This document shows, one piece after another, positions 1 to 61,864 of a DNA stretch of 64,000 nucleotides. Origin of the DNA: Ridgeia piscesae (Eukaryota; Annelida; Polychaeta; Sabellida; Siboglinidae); the NCBI GenBank assembly GCA_025642075.2, contig JAODUO010001377.1:125001-189000 (forward strand), in the 5' to 3' direction. Both the position numbers and the translations under genes were made by a program. Position 1 is the first letter of the stretch. Each line of letters begins with the position of its first letter. Below the pieces are notes generated by a model. That model ran no database searches. It was not told the DNA's origin and saw nothing but the letters and a program-made list of their open reading frames with translations.

Positions 1-215
<215 letters not shown>

Positions 216-334
216 ACAGGTTCTTATCATCGACTCTCTTGAGTTGTGTCGTCCGTCCGTTAAGTGTCAACTAGTCGCTAAATGGCCCCGACATGGTAAA
301 TGGAGATACCTTTCAGCTGTCACCAGAACCCATC

Positions 335-336
<2 letters not shown>

Positions 337-391
<55 letters not shown>
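337..391. repeat. (TG)n microsatellite
   Basis: Pure TG dinucleotide run, followed by a degenerate TG/CGTG stretch to about 540. Nothing gene-like lies between 392 and 645. Confidence 0.95.
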
Positions 392-394
<3 letters not shown>

Positions 395-647
395 TACGCG
401 TGTGTATTTGCGTACGTGCATGCGTGCGTATGTGTGCGTCGGGTTCGTATATAGTGACAATGAGTTTTATATATGCCCATTGATCTCAGGGCGTTTTTTA
501 TGTGTATTTGTGTGCATGAGTGCGTGCGTGCATGCGTCTGGTAGGTAGGTAGTGAAGTTAAATTGGCTCAATTTCTTCCATTTGTTACAACATTGAACGA
601 ACACATTTCTGAATCTGTTCCACAACTGAAATGGTAAAAGGCTGTAT

Positions 648-700
648 CCCAGATAGCATGCAAACGTTACATTAACGTTTGCATTTGGTTAGTTGAATTT
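648..700 (+). mobile_element. Left end of a MITE with CCCAGATAGCATGCAAACGT terminus
   Basis: The first ~50 bases match the left terminus of the complete element at 23377-23635, including the internal AACGTT motif. No matching right terminus follows, so this is a truncated copy or a solo end. Family membership rests on direct comparison within the window. Confidence 0.7.
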
Positions 701-729
701 GTAGTGTCATTTGTAGTATATTAAACCTC

Positions 730-794
730 ATAACAAATGAAATATCACATTTTATGTTTTAAATAAGTTTGTAGAAAACATGGTAACTATTGTG

Positions 795-868
<74 letters not shown>

Positions 869-932
869 AATAGCTTTACCATGTTTTCTACAAACTTATT
901 TAAAACATAAAATGTGATTTTCATTTGTTATA
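730..932. repeat. Inverted repeat with (AT)n core
   Basis: The left arm (about 730-794) and right arm (about 867-932) are near-perfect reverse complements over some 65 bases, apart from a few substitutions and small gaps. They flank an (AT)n run at 795-866. Single-stranded DNA here could form a long cruciform. It resembles a foldback-type non-autonomous element whose centre became an AT microsatellite; no coding potential is seen. Confidence 0.85.
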
Positions 933-989
933 GAAATTAAACCAATATTTTTTGAATATATTTTCACAGACTGGAATTACATTGGATGT

Positions 990-1038
990 TCGAACGGTTT
1001 CTTCTAAAGAAAATTTTCTTAGAACATGGTAAAGCTAT

Positions 1039-1094
<56 letters not shown>

Positions 1095-1125
1095 GATTAT
1101 TTTCTTAGAACCGTTTTTATAAATA
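990..1125. repeat. Second AT-cored inverted repeat
   Basis: The segment from about 990 (ACGGTTTCTTCTAAAGAAAA) is echoed in reverse complement at about 1098-1122, around an (AT)n core at 1045-1095. The sequence just left of the AT core (ACATGGTAAAGCTATTGTGC) also occurs beside the AT core of the preceding inverted repeat, so the two are related. Confidence 0.7.
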
Positions 1126-1384
1126 GTTTTTAAAAACACTTATGTGCAGGGAATATTATGTAGGTACACTCTTGGTTTTGTTTTAGTAGGCCCTATGGCG
1201 GATGGTGGGACAATCGGATTACAGTGGCGCACAAAATATTGGAAACATTTAATAAAAAATAAACACATCTAAACTCGCCCAAATTCTCTACAAATTACAT
1301 TCACCACAATTAACGCGATATGTATTAAATTAGTTTTGCATACGTTCATATTTGTAGAGGATATACAAAGTTAGATTCACTGCC
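1126..1384. other. Non-coding stretch, nothing recognised
   Basis: AT-rich sequence without long open frames, recognisable repeat ends or splice-bounded coding segments. Confidence 0.5.
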
Positions 1385-1630
1385 TAGCCCTTGCTGCATA
1401 ACGACATGGCCTATCTTGGGCCGATCTCGGTCCGATGTCGGCTGCATAGGTGCCTATATATTGCCAGTATCGCCAACATCGGACCGATATCGGCCCGATG
1501 TCGGCTGCATATGTGCGTACAGCCAGTATAGCCAAGGTCGGACCGATATCGGCCCGACATAGGATAGATAGGCCCGAGATTGCCGAGATGCAGCCGATAT
1601 TGGGCCGATATGGGTGGCTATCTGGGTGGT
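1385..1630. repeat. GC-rich cluster of GGCCGATATCGG-type palindromes
   Basis: The hexamers CGATAT, GGCCGA and TCGGCC recur many times. A unit of roughly 65-75 bases (TCGGACCGATATCGGCCCGA plus a spacer ending GCCAAGG) is repeated imperfectly. The cluster is much richer in GC and CpG than its surroundings. The two flanks read toward each other, so the stretch may be a short inverted-repeat element. No protein is supported; open frames on both strands reflect its self-complementarity. Confidence 0.7.
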
Positions 1631-1763
1631 AATAGAAAAAAACATTGTACATTAAGTACATTAAATCAAAGTACATTAAATCAAAAACTATTAAGTATAT
1701 ACATTTTGATCCAATGTCGTATTATCCTGGATTGCCATTGTATATCACGCTTGATAATTGCAA

Positions 1764-2456
1764 TTACCAACTTATTATAAGAGGCATCAAGTCTCCGCAT
1801 GAATTTATATACACGGTTTCTATAATTACAGCTTTACTATTAAATTGTTGTACATGGTATTCTACAAACATGGTGGAGGCACTGCAATGTTTAGGCCGAT
1901 TTAGCAATAAGCGAAACACATTATTGTAAGCAACGTGAAGTTTATGTATACTTGCTACTGTGTAATTCCACCACTGCTGAGCAGTATACATAGGAGAGCA
2001 GAAAGTTTTAAGCAAAGTTAGCATCACTTCAGTGGAACACATGTACAATTTCCGCAATAACGTATTACCCCTAGCATATAGTTGTCGGCATTGGCGTAAA
2101 ATATCTTTGTCATCACGTAATGTATTAGAAATAAAGTGACCCAAATATGTCACGTTATCAACTTCCTGGATTGTTTCACCATTACTCTTAAATGATGGAA
2201 CGTCAAAAATTTTCATATATTTATTTGTGCATATTAACACAGCACGTTTCTTGGAATTGTACTTAATATCATGATTTAACCCATAAAGTCCACATACCTG
2301 CATCAGTTCAGACCGTCCTGATACAGATGGGGACATAATTACCAAGTCATCAGCATACATAAGATGATTGATAGTTGTAGTACCTATTACACACCCTGTG
2401 TTACATTTGTTTAAAGCTTGCTTGACACCATTTGTAACACCAAAATGTTCCGACAA
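1764..2456 (-). mobile_element. Non-LTR retrotransposon fragment, C-terminal half of reverse transcriptase
   Basis: A 230-codon open stretch encodes the catalytic motif MYADDLVIMSPS (the YADD lies at 2341-2360). It continues with the typical post-palm region: KYNSKK, VTYLGHFIS, then LRQCRQLYARGNTLLRKLYMC and a tail region containing LLNRPKHCSAS. The order and wording fit the Jockey/CR1/Rex group of LINE reverse transcriptases. The N-terminal part of the domain and any endonuclease are missing, so the copy is 5' truncated. The active-site aspartates are intact, but the fragment cannot be autonomous. The clade is uncertain without a tree. Confidence 0.85.
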
Positions 2457-2528
2457 TTAGCCTGACCATCTTATACACATAGTCTGATTCGAATACCAAT
2501 ATATAAGCCGTCTAATAATATATCTAGG

Positions 2529-2594
2529 TATAGAGTGAAACATTCAAAAGTTGATGACGGGGTGTCAATCAACTTTTGAATGTTTCACTCTATA
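2529..2594. repeat. Perfect 27-bp hairpin with 12-base loop
   Basis: Bases 2529-2555 (beginning TATAGAGTGAAACATTC) and 2568-2594 are exact reverse complements around the loop 2556-2567. The hairpin sits between the LINE fragment and the degenerate nuclease-like gene. Perfect pairing in an otherwise decayed region suggests it is young or conserved. It could be the end of a mobile element or a foldback remnant; nothing in the sequence shows that it is transcribed. Confidence 0.9.
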
Positions 2595-2599
2595 ACTGT

Positions 2600-4345
2600 A
2601 ATTAAAAATTAAATTGAACAGAAAAAGTTAATCAAACACATGAATGCTCTATGTGATCTTGTGAAGGAGGGCACAGTAGTAAACCCATTCAATGAGACGA
2701 GTTCGGAGCTAATCACTTTGGACTTTGGCGAGGTCATGGACCCCGAAATCGTTGATTGTCTCAAAAAACATGTTCACAAAGTTTGTGACTGACAGAATCG
2801 AAGAAGCCTCCAAGCCCTTGTCCGATGTAATAAAAACCCAACCTGTACACGTTCTCAAACAGACCACCAGCGGTTCTAAAGAAGGGTGCTGACAAGCTGG
2901 GGTCTGCTAAGGCGAATGCAGCTCTCGTCATCAAGTTGTTCTTATCCTTATAAGCACGTCCTGAGGCAGATATAGTATAGGTGCATTCTTTAAGCATGAG
3001 AATCAGCGAGAACCACCGTCTTTATCAGATCGAGGTAAGCTGCGTTAAGGAACCAAGTAAGATATTATTGCTTGTCTACCAGGCATGCCTGCTCCGGGCC
3101 GCTGTAAAGCAATAAAAGAAGCTACAGTAGTTATTCTTGATATGGCCGCTGTCATACACATCATCAAACCCCAGCGCGCCCGAATCTTTGGGGTGTACAC
3201 GCAGATGCAATTGTTGCCATACACGCAGAGTCAGATGACGGAAAACACACCAAGAGTGGACGCAATATGGGACACATACCAAGAAGCGAGTCTCAAGTCA
3301 CAAACTTGAGCCAAGCGGGGTGAGACTTCAAGTCGTCGAACACGAGTCTCTGCAAACAAACAACAAAGCAACTGACATAACAGTCTTGTCCCCATGCCAG
3401 CAAGAAGAAGCAGACACGAGGTTGATGCTCCACTTACGTCATGCTGCCATGCAGGGTCACACTACGGCCTACGTGAGGACGGTTGATAGCGACGTAGTTG
3501 TTTTGATCATCAACATCTTCCACGAGATAGGTCTCTCCGAACTGTGGATCGAATTCGGAACAGGGAAATCATACAAAGATATTCCAATCAATCACATCTC
3601 GCAATTGCTGGGACCTCAACGTTGCAAAGTGCTACCCCTCTTCCATGCCATCACAGGGTGCGACGTAGTATCAGCGATGTTTGGAATCGGTAAGAAGACG
3701 GTATGGAATGCATGGATAGCCTATCCCAAGGTCACCGACGCACTGATCGCCATCACCCAAGATACGAACAGCTTCACACTTGACTCGCTTCACCTGCGAC
3801 ATTTCGAACGCTGGACTGTACTCACGTATAGTAAGAACTGTAATGGAGAGTTGGTAAATGATGCAAGGAAGCTCATGTTCTCTCACAGCTTAAAGTCTCT
3901 GGACTCCATCCCGCCAACCAAGAATGCCTTATTCCAGCATATCAAGCGTGCCCTGCTAGTCGCAGCCTTTATCTGGAAGCAATCCCTCTCCAAGACTCCA
4001 GAGTTCCCAAAACCCAGTGAATGGGGCTGGGAATGGAACACCAGGACAAAAGATGGGTACCATATTGGACAGATCTGTCGGACGTCAGCCAGGCATGCTC
4101 GCTGCTCCTCCACTGTGGCTGTAGTGTCGCCCGTAAGGGAAACTGTAACTGCCACCGAGCTGGACTCCGATGTAGCAGTCTGTGCAAGTGCGAAAGAGGT
4201 TGCACAAATAATGACAAAGAAGGCTGAGTTGATCATGGCAATTATGTGCGCCGAGTACTATGGTGCAGACATTAAGCTGATTACATTAATTATATTTACT
4301 TATTACATCCCTGGACTTTTGCTACAAATATATTTTCAACAATAA
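2600..4345 (+). pseudogene. Degenerate multi-copy gene: PIN/FEN-like region plus C-terminal CXC-like cysteine motif
   Basis: Readable pieces lie in order but in shifting frames. An N-terminal segment around 2640-2780 (TVVNPFNETSSELITLDFGE) ends at a stop near 2789. A segment follows near 2790-2960, then one at 3085-3309 with DMAAVIHIIKPQ. The best part is a 341-codon frame at 3320-4345, containing QEEADTRLMLHLRHAAMQG, VRTVDSDVVVLI, FHAITGCDVVSAMFGIGKKT and PSEWGW. This acidic pattern resembles PIN/FEN-type nuclease cores. Near 4040 the sense shifts one frame. There it gives YWTDLSDVSQAC and then a cysteine run, CGC..CNC..GLRCSSLCKC..GC, that looks like a Tesmin/TSO1-type CXC motif. I recognise this as a protein family found in many copies in aquatic invertebrate genomes; its function is not known to me. 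Several frameshifts and stops make this copy a pseudogene. A transposon-borne origin is an inference. Confidence 0.75.
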
Positions 4346-5927
4346 AAGTAAAACACTGCTGCGGTAAACATATGTGTACAGCCAGGCAATGATATTCACA
4401 TATGGCTTAGCTTCCAAATTAGGTCTGATTTGGCTAAAAGTGACCATTAAAAATCAGTTCACTTTCTAAATGACCTGAAAACAGGAAAATATCTTCAGAA
4501 ATGGATTCCTCGCACCAATAAACATACAAATTGTGGTATTACACGTTGAGGTAGTGCTGATAGAACCAAAGATAAGCCATTATCTATTTCAGACCACGGG
4601 CTTCGGCGGCCATATTGGATTGTGCGTATACCGGCCACCAGGGGGCTACCCCAACTTGTATGCGGTGGTTTTTGAAAACATCATGCCAAATTGCAAAAAC
4701 TTGTCACCAAATGCGCAATTTCTCTGAATTCCCGCTATATTTCTCGAGCTGCTCGATAAATTAGGATTCCACTGCTTCTTATTTATCGAGCATCTCGGGA
4801 AAAAGCCTGAGCCCTTATATAAACGCAATCGCAGTCGCTCGCTGGTATGTTGTATTCGCTGCCAAAGAACATGGAACGGGAAAGGAAGATGATGACGGTT
4901 GCTCCTCCGTGGGCTCTCAGCAATAACGATGATTCACAACATGTGGGAAAGGGACCGTTCATTTCGAAGTGCAGAACAATTAGATGAATATTCTTCATAA
5001 CGGGGACGTGTAATTCTCAAGACAATCTAGTTGCAGCATGGCCTCCATTTTGCGTATCTGTCGGTGTCATATTGGAAACCGACACTTTCATCGTAGGCAT
5101 ATATAACAGTTCTGTTTTGGGCGCAGACAGTTCGAAAAATGTGCCACGCTGCATTTTGTAACGATTATTTTCAACAGTTTGTCGATTACAGAAAACATAC
5201 AAAAGTACTTTGTGACCGTTTCGCTTCCCCCCGGCCTTAATTTGCTGCATCCTTTTTCCCTGGCGTAGTTACAGAATGATCAATTTTACACATAGGATAA
5301 TTTTTGGAAGTAACTGATAAATTCCGCAGTTTTTTCTTCCATCATTTCCCTGTGTAAATATTATATTTAGTGCACTTTTATTTGTATTGTCCATTTTGGA
5401 AATAAACTTTATTAATTCATTCATAGTTTAGAAACAAATGTAACAAAGACATATCCCGAAGTAAATGAAAGTAACGAAGCAAAAAAGTAGCGGTATGTAC
5501 TTTAAATAAAACTACTTCGTTACAAGTAGATAATATAGAATATATTTCGAATCATTACATGACACCCCAGCTTGACTTATAAGTACAGTCGCCTTCTAAA
5601 CATCAACTCTGAGTAGAATAGCACTTTCACTTATAAAATAAAAAAAGAACACAATACGGAGTTCAGAAGGTGACGTTCATTTATTTGGTTGCCAGGGTGG
5701 CAATCTTTGCAACATTACCTTCTGATTTTTGTGTATGCTTGCTCTACGGAAAGCTGGTGTTTGCTGTTAAGCAAAAAGTGCAACTAAAATTTAACAGTAA
5801 AACAACGAATACACATAAAACATGCCAAATACTAGAAAGGTAGCTAGTTCGGCTAACCCTAATATTAATACAATTTAAATTCGGCCATTTAAATTTATAT
5901 TCAGTTCACGCAAGAGTGACTAAATAG
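4346..5927. other. Non-coding stretch with a short imperfect hairpin
   Basis: No convincing exon was found. At about 4739-4798 an imperfect inverted repeat (CTCGAGCTGCTCGATAAAT against ATTTATCGAGCATCTCGGG) encloses about 20 bases. The stretch near 4600-4640 (CGGCCATATTGGATT, CCACCAGGGGGC) has the look of an old interspersed repeat end. The remainder is AT-rich and unassigned. Confidence 0.5.
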
Positions 5928-7384
5928 CAGGGTTCGAAATAGTGGTAGCCCGGTAGCCCGAGGCTACCAGAATTGCTGTCGGGCTACTACAATTGGAGAC
6001 AGCAGTAGCCCGGTGGTCTACAGCAGAATCTGGGTCACTGATGGCCTAATCATCAGTGCAGGTCAAGTGTCTGAGACGACTCAATGGCTTCCACTGGGTT
6101 GAAACAATTGTATCCAATTAACCACTTCAAAGACATCGTTGGAGCAATGGGGCCAGTGTCAATAAACCACCCAATAAAGTTACTACACACCCTTAAAGAC
6201 CACCCTGGAAGCCATGTGTTATTTTGGCAGTGTGATTGGATTACGTAATAAACCGACCTAGTGACAGGATGAGTTAGTTTAAAACATTGTTGCAGGTAAA
6301 TAGCTGCACTTCCAAGTACTGGGAGGTCAATTTCTGAGAAATCCACTAGTCTTGTATTAGAAATGGGAAAGTTGTTTCTTTTGTACACAACACGTTTTTG
6401 TAAAGCATTCCCAGCCAGGGCAATTTGAAGCACTGTTCAAATAAAATAGATGTTAAAACATGTTAAAGTATATGTAAGCCTAGTATCTATATTATAATAA
6501 ACAATATTACATATGCAATTTATACAGCACATTTGACAATATTAAATTGATTAATTGAATAATTCAAAATTGTTTTGTAATATAGGTAATATATACAAGC
6601 ACTGCTAAATTATATTGATTTTATGTTTTACAATAATAATTCTATTGATGTTGTATTCAAATGTCAAAAAGAGGAACTACCTTTGAACAATTTTTTTTAA
6701 TATACAGAGTGTTATATAAGTTAATGTTATTATTATGCAATTTGGATATGGCCATCTGCCACATTATTTTAGTGGGAAACTTAACAAATACGGATACCTT
6801 TTATCAACACAATATTTGTAAACTCACAAATACATGTTAAATATACATAGCAACATATTTGCATTGTTCTACTAAATATAGTAGAACTTTTATACATTAA
6901 AATAGTTATTACAAAGCAACACATCTGACAAGAAATCTAATTTCTTGTCAGTTTCCATTCAATCTTAGACTTAGTTTCTACTTTCGCCAGTTATTGCATG
7001 CTAAACGGTGATTCAGGCTAAACTGATATTTACTAAAACAAAAGTAGTGCAACAGTGGCCCCCACAAGAGATTGACTCGTCGGCTGTTATCATTCTGATA
7101 TGTAGAAGAGTATAGTTGATATGATAAATCTTTCTAAATAACTATCTCTGTTTTTTAAAATGCATTGCATGTTGGCTAATCTTAATGGTGCAAGAAAGCG
7201 AATGAAGGTAGAAAGAGGCATGTGGACCTCAATGCTTCAACAAAAATACCCCTCTGCTCACTATTTTAGATAGCGAGTTATATACAGAGAAATTTTGGGC
7301 TACCAGATATGGATGTGGGCTACCAGAAATTTCAAGCTGGTAGCCCGAATGGCTACCTAGATTTTGGAGTTATTTCTACCCCTG
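5928..7384. mobile_element. hAT-like DNA element, non-autonomous or decayed
   Basis: The left end reads CAGGGTTCGAAATAGTGGTA. The right end, read on the other strand, is CAGGGGTAGAAATAACTCCA. Both start with CAGGG and share GAAATA a few bases in, as hAT termini often do. Just inside each end are repeated GGTAGCCCG/CGGGCTACC motifs in both orientations. A five-base direct repeat AATAG flanks the element (5923-5927 and 7385-7389); hAT duplications are normally eight bases, so this assignment is tentative. The interior is AT-rich and has one notable frame at 6053-6433 minus (126 codons), preceded by a fair splice acceptor. I cannot relate that frame to a transposase. Confidence 0.5.
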
Positions 7385-8056
<672 letters not shown>

Positions 8057-8394
8057 CACGCTGCATTTGTGGTACATGGGGAATATGCAAGTGCATGGAG
8101 ACACTGCAATAACATACCGACCCTCTGAAGCATGACACAGGTACGTCCCGGAGGAAAGAAACGTAATACAGAGAGATAACATTGCACAGCTTTAGTGACT
8201 CCATAAACCTACTCAACATAAGCATCACTATGCATAGTCAACACACAGCCATTTACAAATCCACAATCCTAAACTTCTACTCCTAATTTATGCATTTATA
8301 CAGAAACGCTAAGTTCTTAAAACAGCTCAATGCGATTTATGCTTGATTCCTTATCACGAATTTTCAATCTAATATCATTGTAATTGTAACACTT

Positions 8395-8815
8395 CTATAG
8401 CGCCTATATACTTGATAATTGTAGCTCAGGGGCGCAACAAACACAATCATTTGGTATGATGATAAACGGGGACAGACCACAATAGTCATTGGCGCATGTA
8501 ACCATCAAAAATTTATGTTAGAAAAGTAATTTCAAACAAATATATTTTGAATTATTTGCGAAAGGTGGCTGTAGTTTTAGAAGATTTAACTGTAATAGGG
8601 AAGCATTTAGTTACGTTGAAATTACTGCATGAAGACTATTCAAAATAAAAATCTACTACCAAGGTACTGCATATAACCAGGTATTCATCCAGTCACATGT
8701 ATGTATTATCTGGAGCAGTGCAGAGTGAACGAACTTGCTTTGGGCAAGGTCAACTTCGAAACCAGGTTCTCTTGACTGAAACTCTGATGCTCTATCCACT
8801 GCACTCCATACATCT
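8395..8815 (-). mobile_element. tRNA-derived SINE, second family
   Basis: On the minus strand the segment starts near 8810 with a tRNA-like head: GTGCAGTGGATAGAGCATC resembles an A box and GGTTTCGAAGT resembles a degraded B box. It ends near 8395 with GGCGCTATAGAAGTG. The body around 8428-8600 (CTCAGGGGCGCAACAAAC, later AGAAGATTTAA and TGTAATAGG) is repeated at 19295-19480, which supports an interspersed family. Confidence 0.6.
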
Positions 8816-9590
8816 GTCATGTAACAACACAGCAATACACACCACACATGCCAAAAAACTACTTGTGCACGCACTAAAAGCAGATCATTTCAGAGAGTTA
8901 TATGACAAATCATGCTAAAGTAACAGAAATGTCAATATAACCGCATCAGTGTCCATATGGAGGTTCTTTAGTCGTCTTCGTTGTAGGCAATCGGGTTTTT
9001 TCTTCATCTTGAGATGTAGGACTACACCATTGATCCACTGACCAAGTAGGTGACCACAGAGGCAGTCATCAGGCACATTTTCAGCCAGAATCCGCCATGC
9101 AGCAGAATGGACATTTCGCCTGTGGTGATAACGACAATAATGCAAGTATTCATGTTACAAAGTGTATTCAATTCATTATTACTTTCACTATTACTTTTAC
9201 CAACTATGCCTTCTCAATAAATCTTGTTGGTAGCTATCTTGGTTGACTACGCAAATCAGAAGTGACACTGGGTGAGTGGGTGGTGACGTCTTAATTAAAA
9301 AAAAATATATAGGAGCTCGAAGATTTGTAAGGTCACCCTTTTGCTATAACTTCATTTTTTTATAATTACAGCTGCTTCCATATAGCTGCATTTCTTCATA
9401 GACTGATTATTAACAGAAACATTTATGATACATCCCATGCAAGTATGCATGTTCCACTCAAACATTATTACTACAACTATTTAATTATTGAACATCCACG
9501 TGCAGTTATTCTAGTTGAACAACACCGTAAGTACGTTGTAGAAGAACTAAGCCACACTAGGCTGGTCATATGTAGAATATCTTAACTTAC
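8816..9590. other. Intron or 3' region of the CUB gene, unassigned
   Basis: No further exon of the minus-strand gene can be supported. A segment ending at 9118 on the minus strand follows a weak acceptor. Read in the right phase it gives a short, partly hydrophobic stretch ending in a stop, but pyrimidine support is poor and it is not annotated as an exon. Confidence 0.4.
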
Positions 9591-59232
<49,642 letters not shown>

Positions 59233-60690
59233 CTACAAATGAACAAGTACAACCCATATTAAGCAATCACATCAGCTCTAGTCTTAACCTTTGGAGTAAA
59301 GAAGAAAAAAGTACTTTTCGGCTGATTTCTACATTGATATCAACGTCATTGTTTTATTTATAATTTAAATGCACATGTGAAAACTTTAGCAAATTGTTTT
59401 AATAATTAATCGAGCATGAATTAAATATATGAAATTTTACTCACAGCACCAGGACATAAACATTGGCAAGAAACATTTAGACAATGTTGTCATTGATGTT
59501 GTCTCAGCAATGCTGGATAGAGTTACCCCTTAGGAACCCAACAGAAGGTTTGCAGATAGGGAAAGTATGCCCTTTGCGACCATGCAGTAGCTAATTACTA
59601 CACAATACTCCAGGGACCCTATATCCTGATAGGGAAAGAATCTACTATGGTGGTTATGCAATATTCAACCACTGTACAGAACATGAACTGGGAAAACCAG
59701 CCTAAATTCAAGAAATATATCTTGTTTGGTCTCTGCAGCCTGTTTTCTGTTGCATTCACCCTCCTTCCCAAAATACCTCAGCTTGGGCGCCCTTTTGTTA
59801 TGAATTGTGGCTACTGGGCCTGATAGCTGATACAGCTGCTGATTATTGGCATTCCCTGTGGACAGAAACATTTGACTTTAATTATTACATAAAAGAAATA
59901 TCTGTTTGGTATCATCTACCAGTAGGTCGATGACAGAGCTGTGCTAACTTTACCATCTACATTACTAGCTAAATACATGTAATTAAAGGGCATTAACATT
60001 TCCCACACACATTCTGTCTCTTTCTATACACAAACCTAGTAATGTGCAGAAGATTCCAGTTAGAAGATTAGTAGGGCCCACTTGATACACATCGTGACAA
60101 ACCCGAAATCGCTGATAAAAATATATGTGGTGCCGCCCCCGCCAAACAGGCATGGTATTGGTATGCCCATCAACCATGCCATATATTTATTAATTTGGAT
60201 AAATTATTCTTATTTATTATTTTCTATTATAACTGACTACCCCATCTTATTGAACATTTAATCGTATATAAATCTACCAATAATAAACCAATCGGCTGAT
60301 TTCTGCGGGGCTCAGCGCGGGATATTTAAATGAATTTGTGTTCGCAATGCTCGCTCAATCACATAATTTGGAGGTTAAACATCTTAGAAATCTACACTTG
60401 AAATCGCCATCGATGCAAAATGAAGATAGTGTCATGCCTGGGTAAATTATGAGGATGACAACACGACAGAGATTATCAATATTGAAGATGTGACCACTTT
60501 CGACATCGACGTGGGAACTGACGGAAAACTTGGTAATCTTCCAGTTAACTGGCCTAAATTACGAGGGCCTTTTCAAAGTGGTTTTATAACCCTTTTTTTA
60601 TGTGTATGTGTTCGGAATGTCATTCTACATCTTTTCCGATACAAAGAAGTAAGATATTATTTTTTTTAAATTGTGTTTTAGATTAATTTA
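59233..60690. other. Upstream intron of the CUB gene, unassigned
   Basis: A frame at 59665-59871 minus follows a fair acceptor (TTCTGTCCACAG) but has no good donor and no CUB-like residues. Confidence 0.45.
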
Positions 60691-61030
60691 ATGCCGTCAA
60701 GTCAACGTAAACAAGCCGATGGCAATGTCATTCACTCACAGGACATGAGCAGTTAGCGCATCCCAGATGCATCAGGGCAGATAAGGCAATGTCTTGCGTG
60801 TGCATTGTGAAGTCGAAATAAAAACAATTAGCACTATTTTATAAATTATAAATTAAAACAAATAAATCTGTGTGATACAGAATAACTATTAATGATGTTG
60901 CCTTAGGTTTGGGGATTTATCCGTAAATCGCAAGACATCGCCATCGTAATATCCATCTGGCCCTGGGGTGCATTAACTGCTCACGCCCTGTGACATCGGC
61001 TTGTTTACGTCGATTCGATGGAATAACTGG
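60691..61030. repeat. Inverted repeat element with ~110-bp arms
   Basis: GTCAACGTAAACAAGCCGAT (60700s) and GAGCAGTTA.CGCA.CCCAG are mirrored in reverse complement at about 60960-61020; outer parts at 60790-60810 and 60925-60945 (CAATGTCTTGCG / CGCAAGACATCG) pair too. The spacer is about 100 AT-rich bases. It looks like a foldback or MITE-type insertion. Confidence 0.75.
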
Positions 61031-61860
61031 TTAATTTGTGTATAAAAGGAGGGATTATATTTAAAAACGAATTAATGAAAGGGTGTATGTATATCTTGAA
61101 AAATTGCATACTTGTTTGCCTTCTAAATTGTTTTCTTCTAAATAATTTAAATTAAATTTGACTGCATGCTAGTAACAATTTTTTCTGTAAAGTTACTGTC
61201 AATGCCTGTTAATCAAATAAAAAAATATATATATATTTGGTATACATGTATATCCAAAAACTGCTAATAGTTTGTAATATATGCCATGCATACTGTAACA
61301 TATTTTGGTTTCCATAGATTCAAAAACATGGTGTGCTTATATTATTATTTTTATTTCTTTATTTTATTATTATGGAATTAATGTACTTTTGGAATTGTGT
61401 AAAGATTTTGTAAAAAAAACAAAGATCTAGCTACAAGTGAATTATGGCCTTAGTAAAGATGAAAACAAGTTCCATTATTGTATCTGTATTGTATAATTAC
61501 CATAAAATGTATAATAACATTTCTTGGAAACCACTTCAAAGCTGCATTAATGTTACATTGTTTAAAAAACAGTAACAGGTGAGAAAGAGAAGAAAGGCTT
61601 TGAGGTTACCTTCGACACTCTACATAGGACAAAGCTGTCCAATCCAATGTGAAAAAACTCAAGAAAAATGTGAAGATTGATCGATGGACATAATATTTTA
61701 TGATATCTCAGATTTGATGTGCATGTATATAATTATGTACGTCCGAGAGCAGAACACTTAACATATTAAAACATTGCTAATTTATCTAGACTATGTTTTC
61801 AGTTTGATTTATATGTGCATATGACCTCTGTAAAGCTAGGTATATATTGATTGGTTTATC
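61031..61860. other. AT-rich stretch, nothing recognised
   Basis: No coding or repeat signal. Confidence 0.45.
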
Positions 61861-61864
61861 ATTG

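Noticed and set aside
8915..9118. Last exon of the CUB gene with a hydrophobic tail
   Set aside because: The acceptor is weak and the short reading is not convincing as a membrane or GPI signal.
59665..59871. Exon upstream of the 59 kb CUB exon
   Set aside because: Fair acceptor but no canonical donor and no CUB first-half residues.
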